A stretch of DNA of 64,000 nt from Lineus longissimus (Eukaryota > Nemertea > Pilidiophora > Heteronemertea > Lineidae). This document shows, in pieces, positions 48,901 through 60,900 of the stretch (position 1 is its first letter; every line of letters begins with the position of its first letter). A program made the position numbers and the translations under genes. The stretch spans positions 7,566,001 through 7,630,000 of the forward strand of contig NC_088312.1 in the NCBI RefSeq assembly GCF_910592395.1, given 5' to 3'. The notes under the pieces were generated by a model. The model was not told where the DNA came from. It made no database searches and saw only the letters and a list, made by a program, of their open reading frames with translations.

Positions 48901-51900
48901 AAATGACAGAGTTTTGATTACATGTTCATTTCTTGATCTGGTCTTCTGTGGCCAATTTTATCAATCAATGGTTGGTATGAAAGGCAATTGCAGTTGTGTA
49001 ATTTCCTAGGCCCTTTACCCTAACAATCCTATTGGTCATTCCTGTAGAAAGTTCAAATCATGAGGAACACAACGTTGTTGTTACTGCTGATGCTTTCGCT
49101 CTTTGTCATGTGTCAGTCAATGATGGATGCTGGCAATGATGACGATGATGATGATGATGATGCCGATCAGCAGAATGGTGCTGCAGCAGTTGGTCTCCCT
49201 CGACGATGTAACAGTTACACTGTTGAAGCCAGGCTGCGACATGCCTTGGATTGCCAAACAGCAATTGAACATGGCCGCATTCTAAATGTCAATGAGTATG
49301 CTAGGCGCTATCGACTATCCCCAACAACGCTCAGGAGATGGATACAGAACATCGATGAAATGACGGATCAAGTGGAGGAAAATGCAGAACGCCGGCGAGT
49401 CAGAACCGACCATGATGGTTGTTGGCCGGAAGTTGAGAATATCGTGCACCAGCATTTTCAAGAACGGAGGAATATTGCCCTGCCCGTTTCTCGGTCGGAC
49501 ATTGTTAATGATGCAACGATTGAATTTCAGAACTGGTGGGGCCAACTCCCACACAATGAACTTGAGGACATTGCAGCACGTCGCCCCGAAAGGTCCCAGT
49601 TTTCTGCATCAGTGGGTTGGGTTACAAATTTTATGAAACGGAAAAAGATTGTTTTCCGCCGTAAAACGAAAGATTCCACCACTGTACCGGCTGATGCACC
49701 ACAGAGAGTGAGAGAATTTCAGACTGGCGTTAGGTAAACTGTAGCTGACAACCATGTCCACACGCTCTTGAACTTTAACGAAACGTTTGCTCAGTTGGAC
49801 TTCCCTCCGATGTATACAGCTGAGACCAGAGGTACAGTAGATGTAAATGTGAAAACATCGCGAGGAAATGCCAAACTCGGGTGCACCGTTGGATTGACAG
49901 TTGGCTCCAACGGAGAAAAACCGCCTGCTCATGTTGTTTTCAGGCAGCCGGGCTTCGTGCGTCAGATTAGAGATTTGAACAACATTCCAGATAACGTACG
50001 GGTCACATCCTCGAGGTCTGGTTGGGAGAATGGAGAGACACTGCAACATTGGTTGGACAATGTTCTTTTCCCTTACATTGGCGATTTTGACTTTAATGAC
50101 ATCCTTCTGCTTTTGGACAGATTCCGACCGCATCAAGCAGAGGATTTCTGTTACCCAATGGTTGAAGCAGGCATACTGTTAGACAATATTCCTGCTAGGT
50201 GTACATCGCTGGCTCAGCCGTTAGATCTCACTATTATGAGGGGATTTAAAGCTATAATGCGAAAGTATTGGAAGTTATGGAAATGTGATGCAACTGAGGC
50301 TGACGGAAATTGCCGCAAAATTACATTACAGGATGTACTCGGCATTATAAGTAGAGCATGGAATGATGTAGCTCCTGAGTCTGCGGCTAAGTCATTTCAA
50401 GTGGCTGGCTTAACACCTCAACCAGATGGTCATTATCGTGATGATGTTGCAGATGATTTGTTGCTTGGTGAAAACGAATTGTCAGACTCCGATAATGATG
50501 ATGATAACTTAAATTTTGACGACAACTTGGAATTGTAAAACAGTTGTAGTGCAAAGTAGTGAATAAGTAAATGTTGTTAATGGCATCGGTTATGTAAGTG
50601 TTAGTTACTTTACCCCCCAAGTTAAACTTTTGGGAAAAAATCTCACATCCCCTCCCTGATTCAAATGCCACTTTTTTTAGGGTTTACCCTGTAAAAAGCT
50701 TGTAACGACATTCATTTTCCATGAAAAGCACTGGCCAGTGATCGTAGTCTTGGATGGACTTTCTGCATGTCGGATTTCAAGCTATTAAAACTTTCTGAGT
50801 ACTTGATGAAAGTGATCATAGTCAATAGGTATCAATGCCGACATGTGCAGTAGGCTCAAGTTGTCATTATTAGCCCATTCATGCTTCTCAAAAGGAATGT
50901 AGGCCCTGCACAACCCATCTGGGCCTAAAATGCATATTATAATGACCTATTATGGACTTAGAAAATTTGAGACCAGCACCAGTTAACTAAGTACTCACTG
51001 TATATCTGTTCAGTTCAATAACGACCATGATAAAAGATTATTGTAAATGTATTGGCAAAAGCGATATTGGATTTGCCCTGCACTATCAAATGGTATACGC
51101 TTGCATACTGACGTTTTCATGTCACTAACATTTTGCCTCCTTATCCAACATGCAGAGACTTTATTACATACTGTTCAGCTAAGTCCGCTATATAATCTCA
51201 GAGTTTCTGAATTTTTTTTTTTATGTTGATTGTTGAATCAATTCTATTTTCACCAGAATACGTTCAAGTCGATTCAAAGAGTAATTCAAGCTTTGAGTAA
51301 TGAATATTTTTGTTAGGAACTGCAACATATTGTTACATCAAGTACTAACAACTCCGTCTATTCGAGTACATCATGTCGATTATGAGAACTTTTAATGCTT
51401 TTGCATATACTAATCACATGGAGAAATAAAAAAGCTAACGTTTCAACTGTAATCCTTCTGTTGGAATGGTGGACAGTCTGCGCCAGTATGTGATTAACTG
51501 CTTTTCCAAGCTTCCATCTCTCCGTGTTTCATTTTCATTCTAATGTTTCCTTTCTCTCCGTTTGTTAATCATTATTCCATTAACCACCGTGAACCACCCA
51601 GTAAGAATCATGTAATGTACATATGCATAAATTCTTCAGTACATGCAACTATGCCTAGTTGTGTTTGAAATGCGTTTCTTTCATTTCCAGCTCTGAGTTG
51701 AATCTTGGTGTTGAAGCAGCTGGTTTCACTGTCATCAAGAACTACTCGCCAAGGATTGAGCATTTGAACTTTGTCAGGGTAAGACGTAATTAGAACTAAG
51801 TAGATGACGAAGCTTCTCACCTTATTTCAAGGAGATGTCCCATTCTTTAACATGTGTATGGTTCAGCTTCATCTGACTTTGTGCAGTAATCTATCCATCC

Positions 51901-54900
51901 ACCCGGCTTGGCACCTACAGCCATCATTGCATTGGTTATTATCGATTTATCCTATGAGTAATGGGTAAATGTTACTATCTTCGGTCAGGTTTTCTCTCTT
52001 CGGTTACATTTTCCCGGGGTATTCATCAGGTTTATACCTGATGCGATAATGCCCTACACATTTGTGGTCCCCGCACTGTTTCTGTAAAGCCCATATATTG
52101 TTATTCATTGCAGGGTGGTGTCTTCATCAGTCTGTTCCACAAAGAACTGGAGGCTTATATCGTTGCTGAAGGTCTCTTCAAGGAGTGCGTCACAGAGCAA
52201 GGTAAACGACAGAAATATTGACAGATTATTTTAGTACATTGTACAGTGATCGAAATAAGGTCTTACATTTATCATAGTTGAAGTGGTTGATTCATATCAT
52301 ATATCTGAGATTCCATTTATCAAAAATTTAACAAATCACATTTTGTCCATGTTTCAGTACATTTACGAATCCGTGAGATCGACCAGCTGAACCCCAAGAC
52401 ATTATCACCCTCCACCTCGGCTATAACCTACTGGGAGATAGAACAAGAGAACAGCGTTATTAGCGGTGCGTGATACACATCTTTGACAAATGCAATTGAC
52501 CGCTGAGTCGGGAATCGCAATGTTATTAAACGAAGCTATTTACCAGATGAACGCCCTTTAGCAGCTTCTTGAAACACCCCCAAAATTCGTTGGCGACTAC
52601 GATAATGATGATCCATGAAGCGCTAGGCCCAAGGTTCTTTAATTATCAATTATACATTTTGTATTATCATAGAGAACGTCTGGAAACCACAAGAAGCCTT
52701 TTTTGTAATAACTGACAAATATCTTCGCTGCGTTCTAGTGCTTCTTTTTATTAAGACAATACTGGTGAGCTCGACATAAGTTGGCGTGCATCATGTGAAT
52801 TACAATGCCATTAATTGCATTGATATTAAAACATGCAGTGTAACTTTAGATAAAAGATGAACATATATCAGGTTAAGGTTGGATGAAGCAAATTTCGAGA
52901 ACTAGGCGCTATCATTAGATGAATATCATATACCTTTTTATATATATATAACTGTGTTATTTCAAAACCTGTTCTTTCTGTGCTTGTGCAGGTGACGTCC
53001 TATTGTGGGAGCACCAGGTGCGCTTCCGACATATTTGTACCAGACAGTATTTGTGTATCAGTTCAGAGATGAAGGTCACCTTGACCGATGATGTGGACGA
53101 TCCAAGGACAGTGTTCAGGTTCCACCCTGTGGTGAAGGAGGGGGATGAGATACTCTTTGAGAGTTACGCTAGGATAGAGAATGTCCTCACTGGCTACTGG
53201 CTACATGCCCTCAAAGGTAGAATAAACAGATTTTAAGAGTTTCGAAATAAACATCTGCTTCTAGAAATTGAAAGCGACGGTATGGTAAATCCTTCTTCAT
53301 TCAGGCTTAGGCTATAAACTTCCGACTCCTGTTATATACATCCATCCTTTAAGGAAATACTAAAAACTCTGTCGATTAGGTCAAACTTAGCGAACGACGA
53401 GCGCTTGATGTAACCAATATTATGACTGTTCTTTCAAAGACATTCATTTTTTAGAGGTTTTAAGATTTTTGTTCGTTGTTTAGCGTCTTTAGTTTAGAAA
53501 CGGAATTGTTCTGTTTTAAGCCAAGTACTTTCTTTCTTTTAACAATTTAGATGAAGAATACAAGCGTCAACAATTCCAAGGTGCTGAGACAGATACTTCC
53601 ATGAGAGGATTAAGGTGGGATGGTGCAGAGCTGAGAAAGGTGAGACAATATACAATATCTTGGCATTTCAATTTGTAATTTTTTCTTGCAATATAATCTC
53701 ACCTCTTTATACCAGGGTGATTTCGTTCATTTAGACTTAAGACTCATATTAGTGGACAGAGGTAAAACCCAAGTTATTGTCGTAAGATACAACATCTTAT
53801 TGTCGTTGTCTATGGGTATAGTCGTAAAAATATAAGGTCTTGTAGATCATTGATTGTCAATTCTCTGGAATTTTCTCGCATTAACTTTGAGTTTTGATTT
53901 TTATTCCCAGCTCTCAGCCAGTGGTGAGAGGATGTACGACGACGCATTCACCATACAGAAGATAGAGGAGGTGCACGGCACAGCGTTTAACTTTGCCAGT
54001 GGCATGGTGCCGTTCCTCTTCAATCTGGTCAGGGATGTAAGTATACATTTGGGGTGGGAGGGTACGCCCTGTTGGGCCATTGGCTGAACACAAAGCTCTA
54101 TGGCTTGTTAAACAGCTCTTGATTTTCAGTGTTTCGTCCATGAAAAAGCATACATTTTGCTCCGTGTTTCTTTAGAAAACCTTAGGTTAATGAAAAACCA
54201 TACACACATTGCTTCATTTCCTTTGAAAAACCTTTGGTACATGAACAAATTTATCGACGCATACGTTTTCGCTTTATGTTCTTTTAGAAAACCTTTGGTC
54301 CATGAAAAATCATACACACACATATTCGTTTTCGCTTCATGTTCTTTTAGAAAACCTTTGGTCGATGAAAAATTATACACACACATATTCGTTCTCGCTT
54401 CATGATCTTTAGAAAACCTTTGGTCCATGAAAAATCATCCACACACATATTCGTTCGAAAAAGAAAACCTTTCTTCTAGAAAACCTTTGGTCACTTTCTG
54501 AATATGTCTGAAATTTCAGAGACAGGAAGGGCGATACCTGAACGCAAAGAAAACATATAAGGTGCTAACGGTAAGTGTCTCTGAAAATTATTTATTATTC
54601 CTTTTTCAAAGCTACAGAGGCATTTAATTATTTTAGCAATTCATTTACGGAAAATTGCGGCAGCCTTCCACAGAGGCCAGGACACCTTGTATTGTGAAAC
54701 TTATTTCAAAACGAGACGCCCAATGGGCGCAGAATTTTAATCGAAATGTTCTTGGAGAGCTTGCTTTGAGCTGTGGAGCTTAAGTTTTGCTAAATCTTTT
54801 GTTTCAGGCTTTGAAGGAGCTAAAGATATTCCTCATCGTTGAAGGAGAGGCCAATAAGAATAGACAGAAACTGCTCAGGAATCTCAGGGTAAGACTTTAA

Positions 54901-57900
54901 TTAATGCTTCAACGGAAGACGTGAGTTTTAAAGAGGAGAGGAATACTGGGTTGATGGGTTGATGGGTTGATGGATGATGGGTTGATGGTTGAGCTCGCGT
55001 GAAATGTAGATTTCCAGAACTGGGTAGCCCAAATAAGAATGGTGTTTGAATGGCTGTTCCTGATATTTGAAAATGTGGCTTTTCGTTCTTAAACTCTGTT
55101 GTTGACAACTGACACTTTGGATGTTGTTCGTAAAAAGGACAGAAGAGACCTGATCATCTGTCATGATTTTAATTGTTTTTTCTCCTACAGATAATTGATT
55201 TCTTGGTGAAGCTGCTCCAGTATCCCTTGCGTGGTGTCCCCGACGAGCTGAACCTGACCAAGGTGTTCAAAGAGGCCTATGATGTCCTTTACACATACAT
55301 GATAGGCAACAGCAGGAAGAATGCACTGTACTTTGCTAAATACATCGACTTCTTCCAGACACAATTCTCCGTCAAGGTAGGACGTATTTATGCAGAGTCT
55401 AGGCCTAGCCCATGGGTAATGTAGGACCTAATGAAATGAAGCTATCGTACCAGACTTCTTTATAAATCAGGGACAATGTAGGATTACACCGCTAAGATGC
55501 TTTTGGGGATGTTGGTGTGTGATTGGGGTCCATATAAAAATGATAAGACGGAAAACAATGGTTTTTTAAATTTTGCAGGCCTCCTTATATATTTGAATAG
55601 TATTTTGGTGGTGGTCCTCAGTTCTGGCATCAATAACATTTTCGCTTTAAGATAATGTTGGCGCAATCAATGACACATTTAAAGCAACCACCTCGCCATG
55701 AACCAGTCAGCAATCAGTGTTTAATCATAAATGCGAACTTATATATCCACTTTCAAACAAGGTGAGTCTGTGTTGTATCACTATGTGTTTATTCGCAGTA
55801 GGAAAGCTGTACATATGCTTTAGATGTAGCTTTAGAATTTTTGTTATTGAAACACTTCGACCCCCATTCTTGAATGTCTTGGATGAGCCATCATCGTCAA
55901 GAGTACATGTTCCTTTTGCTGCTCGTTACAGGGTGACATCGGTCTCAACGTGGCCCAGATGATCGTAGAGCTGGTCAGAGATAATAGGAAGATCGTTGAC
56001 CGTATCACTAAAGACCAGATGGATCAGTTTGTGGATCTACTCAGAGAAAACCTGGTAAGCTCATGGGGAACTGAACGGAACACTATCTCAAGGCATATTC
56101 CCACTCTGGCTTTCAAATGGTATTATGCTTCGACTTTTTTGCCACGTCGTCCAACTTGATACGTAATAATTTTGAACGGTTTCTGGTAGTCCTGGTGATG
56201 ATATAGGTCGTGTAGCATGACATATACGAACTGTTTAATGCATAACCTGTCTTCTCAAACGAGGTACTTAAAAAACTGTATGAACTGGACAAAGGAGTTG
56301 TTGTTACTCATCGGCAAGTCAAGTTCGGCGCTCTGTCCTTTCATTTTATAAGGAGCTCCAAGCCCCACGCCTGATGATATTAAGATAACTGATAATAACT
56401 TTGTGGTTTTCTCTCCATTTCAGAACTACCGCTACCTGGACTTGCTGCGAGTACTGTGTGTATGTGACGGCATTGCCATCCCTGACAACCAGTCCTACAT
56501 CGTGCAGAGGTGGCTCATGAAAGACAAGGTAAGACGGACTGTGAGATTGTGTAAAGAGAATATATATATATAAATAAATATTGTTTAAATATGGAATTAT
56601 AATAAATTCGGATACTAGTGTCCATTGTCATTGTGTAGTTTGATGTCTAGCTGCTTACTACCGCATGTATTTCATTATATACACATTGTGTTTATGTACG
56701 TTAGCAAAATATCATTGAATGTGTATCGTGACCCGATGTCGTCATGCTTAATAATGCTTCACAAAAATGCACTGTTCTAAATATGCTTCAACAGCGTTAA
56801 AATAGCTTCAAATAACATGCGGATATGCTTGAGACGTGCTTCTACTAGTGGGCATCGTTGTAAATATGCTTCAATAGAATAGTGAGCAATATAATACCTG
56901 CTTCCAAAGAAAAATGTGTACCTGAAGCTGGTTGGCAGTTGGTGTGAACCAGCTACTGAAATTATGAAACTTTAGCAAGACGTGTTCAAACGGCATTCCG
57001 ACACGTGCTTTAAGTTCCTCTGATCATTGTTTCAGGACACAACTGAGGTTTGATAGAGCTTGAAAAAGATTTTTTTATTTTAAATGTGTAACTTTATGTG
57101 GTTTAAGACAGATCTATAAGTTGAAATTTATATTCAGAATGTTTTACAAAATTTAATTTTTTTACTTTAAGTTCAGATTCAAGGGCGACCTGTTCAGCCT
57201 TTTCTACTGACCTGGTTTCTGTATAGCTCTGTCTCAAACCAACCTTTTATTATTTCGGTGGTGGGTTTTTAAACGTGATTGACTGCGAATGTTTGTCAAT
57301 TTACACATTTTTTTTCATTACATTGTCAAACGAACTCAATTCAGTCTATCATCGAAGTGGTGCATTGCAGAGTCTACTGCTACTACTGTATGTTGGAGTA
57401 ACACCTGTCTTTTGTTCATGTTTTGTATTTGTGTTGCAGCAAAATGCCCGTATGACCGTCGATATGACCCCAACGGTATGGCCATGCCTAAAGGCGATAC
57501 TGCTTCTTATACAATGTCACTATAACAGTGGTATAGCATGGAGCAGGCGCCACTCTTCTCTATGCTTATGATGCCTGAAATTTCTCACCTTGAATTCAGT
57601 TGTCCCGATAAACCGCGTGCTGAGTGTGAGATGGTGTTTTTGTTTAATGAGAAGTAGCGCTAGCTTCAGAGCGGAGGTCGTTTGAAAACATCAGGCTTTA
57701 TGATGACTTTAACAGAGCATTGCACTCTCACTAATGTGCAACTCTCTAATATAGCTGCCTCCCTTTATGATTACTTCAGCACTAATACTTCACGGAACCC
57801 TGCCGAAACATTTGGTGCAAACATTTATCAGATAGTTCCCAACCCTGATTACTGAAACCTTATTACCCAATTATAAATTATAGACTGCAGTTGGATATAT

Positions 57901-60900
57901 CAAACGTCGACCCAAAGGATCATGATGTTTTCAAAACTGTACCAAGTTGTGTATTGTAGCTGCCTTGCATGGCGCCGTAACATTTGCTGATTTCTGCATG
58001 GCTGGCCATGGAATCACATAATGCAATTAGCAATTGCTGTTAATTCTTTATTGAAATCAATTCAATGATTCTGTGACCTTGACCTTGCCTCGGCATGTAG
58101 TACCGACCTTCAACCCCATTATGTATTAATTTAGGATACCTCGGCGGAAGATAGAAGGGCGGGACTGTACTATGTTCCCGGTGGTGATTTGGTGAGTTAA
58201 GTGAATGGAGCGCGTTTATGGTGCAAGTATTGCTATATGAAGGGATAGGGTTTTAATACGGAACAGTGTTTCACTATATAGTCCCACCTTATGCCCGTCC
58301 ATATAGTATATCATTTCACCCCAAAAGAACGCAATATTTACATGATCATTGAAAACGAACATCTCAAAGGCTGCTCACTACCAATTTAGATATACAAATA
58401 CCTACTGACACCGGTTCTGCTGCTTGGTTGCCGCTATACTTGCTAGAGAGACAAGATTAACGGGGAAGAGCGCAATTGGAAGCGAACGCAGAGGTCACAA
58501 CACGAGCAAAACGCACACATCAGCATGAAAGACAGTCCCAGTTACCTCCTTGTTCGTGCAGTATGATACAGCAAATTCGAGATGTTTTTCCAGACTAACT
58601 ACATGAAGTGAGTCTTTAAAGAACAGCGGAGCCGGAGAGTTGTTTCCTTTTGCATTAAGGTGACACACCGGCTGTCAGAAGCAGGTGCTGGTCACAGTTT
58701 ATCGAGGGGCGCGTCATCTTTTTGTTTATTGATATCGCATGCACTCGGGTTCCCTTTTTGCCACGTAAACAAAGAGGCGGGAGTCTCAGATAACAGAGAC
58801 ACTGTTTCGTTTCCATCTTCAGGATAAAGATCCATCTATACCCGCGAAGGTTTGTTTTAAGTGAACTCCCAGAATATTTTAATTTTCCAGTAATTAACAA
58901 AACTAAATGCAATGGAGACACCTGGGTCAAAATGCCATGATGATGAAATAAGGAAGAAAAATCAATCAGTGTAAATTTCATGTTGAAGTATTCACAGCAG
59001 TTCAGTTTATAATGCCTAACTCTGTGGCAGTCAAACATTCAGACAGAGAATTCCAAGTCATGTTCAGACTAAAGTGACCTGAACTGAACTGTCTGAAACT
59101 GTCCTAATTGCTAGAAAAATCAAATTAGCTGCACAGCACATTCAAGCTTTGTCGTAAACATTAAGCTGATATTGCAACTGCTGGACTTTCATCGGCATTC
59201 TGACTTAGAGTTCTATGCTTTCGTATACTCCGGCTCGGGGCACTCCGTCTGAGTCTCACACGAACCAATCGAATCGTTCACGCCCTAACAACAGTAACAT
59301 TTCATATCAGACTTTCATGTCATATTTTATAGATTTTATGTTTGTGTACATTTTTCATTCGGAAATTATCATCTTATTGTTATCATTAGATGTTGTACTT
59401 CTTCCATCCTAGGTCCTTGATTCTTGTGAGGTTATTCTCGTACCTGACAGGGCTTCGTTATCAGTCCAGAGGAAATAATGGTTCTGAACAATATTCTTTT
59501 TCTTGAAGCAGAAAGTAGAAGGGTCATATAGTCTCATACAAACCCAGCTGGTGCAATATATTCCTGCTGTGAAAATCATCGTAGTCCGCGGTTGTTTTGG
59601 AAGCAGGGATCAGAGGGTGGTTGGCCAGAGTGCATATCATGTAACATCTTTCCTCTCAGACACGGTGTATCAAATGTGACCACTGCATTCCACATACACC
59701 AGTACACTGAAGAATTTCCAATGGCTATTTTGGCGGACTATAAAAAGTACTGCGAGGAGCCAGCTGATCTGAGGCTACGTTTTTTTTTTTGTCAATTAAC
59801 TCATGTCCGCTGTAACTGTTGTCTCGTTTCTTGAATTTCCCTAATGTGCTTCCGGTTAGTTTTATTTCCGTATCAACGACATAAATTTTGTACCATATGT
59901 CATATCGGAAACGGTGGAAAGGTAGCCCTTTCACGATCTTGATCATGGGAGTCAACAACAGTTCCAGTGGCTACTTTTCCTCCATTTTACCTTGCTTATT
60001 GTCCAAGCTTTGGTTTCAAGTTTGTTATAATGGTCTTTGTTTGTTCGTATTCAAAACTCGTCTACACGGATTTTTCTAATTGCAAACAACATTTGTTTTT
60101 CGTTACATCTTCTCATCAAGTTAGTAAAGCGATATCGTGTCGCATCATCAAAAGTTAAGCTGACGCAGGTTCATCACATCATGATTTCGCAATTCAGCGC
60201 AGTGTTATCATCACACTCTCCTATTGCAAATACTCTTCTTAGATGCCTTTAGCTGGGCCTTACTACGGTTTCCCCAATCAGATTTTTTGAGAATTGGGCA
60301 TTTCCCACAATTTAATTTTAAAACGAATACATTGCTTCCAGGCTTTCTCCCGTAATTGGCTCCATTCCCGCATCCGTTGAACCCCGCCAAGTACTAGCAT
60401 GCATTACCAATATGACATTACAGATATCCCAATCGGTGCATTTTATTTCAGCCCCCAGATTCGGCTCTTTTGAAGAATGCTGCAGCTACGGTAATGGCCT
60501 TGCTCTAAACCACATCTCTCTCCGATGTATAGGTGCCTTGTATAGGTTGAAGACAGGGCACCAGTAGCAAGTCGTCTCGTGCTCATCATCTGCTATTCGT
60601 CAGGTTCTTATAGCTTCTAAAAGAATGGTATTTCGAAAACAATATATATCCAATTTTTGAAAAAAATTGTTTGCAACTGTGCCAGTTAAACGTTGAAGTT
60701 CAAAGTTGTTGACCTCATCTTTAACTTAAATGATGGCACCAAAAACTTTAACGCTCACCCTAACCCTCTGTATCGGACATTTGTCCACCTCAGAACTGCC
60801 ACCAATGTGGTGAAAGACCAATCTGATACGACTTGCTACAGTTCCCGCCAGCATGCGTGGCAATTTTGCCGCCCACCATTTAGACCTGCTATCTTTTTAC

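Larger units (their letters stand above)
48778..51000 (+). mobile_element. Complete pogo/Tigger-type DNA transposon, 2,223 bp
   Basis: The element starts CAGTGACTACTTAGTTAACT and ends with the inverse of CAGTGAGTACTTAGTTAACT. It is flanked on both sides by TA (48776-48777 and 51001-51002), the target-site duplication of the Tc1/mariner/pogo superfamily. The inverted repeats are 46-47 bp and about 90 percent identical. It contains a single transposase-type frame in the same direction. It sits in intron 7 of the receptor gene, in sense orientation. Confidence 0.95.
44110..51690 (+). other. Intron 7 (7.6 kb)
   Basis: The largest intron of the gene in this window. It contains the CTCGAG palindrome cluster (44.9-45.2 kb), a candidate cassette exon (45771-45827) and the 2.2-kb pogo/Tigger element (48778-51000). 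The stretch 45.9-48.7 kb shows nothing else. Confidence 0.85.

Noticed and set aside
49609-50136. 175-codon - strand open frame
   Set aside because: It is antisense to the transposase and explained by it.
54126-54428. 100-codon - strand open frame with internal repeats
   Set aside because: It is a product of the 62-63-bp minisatellite.
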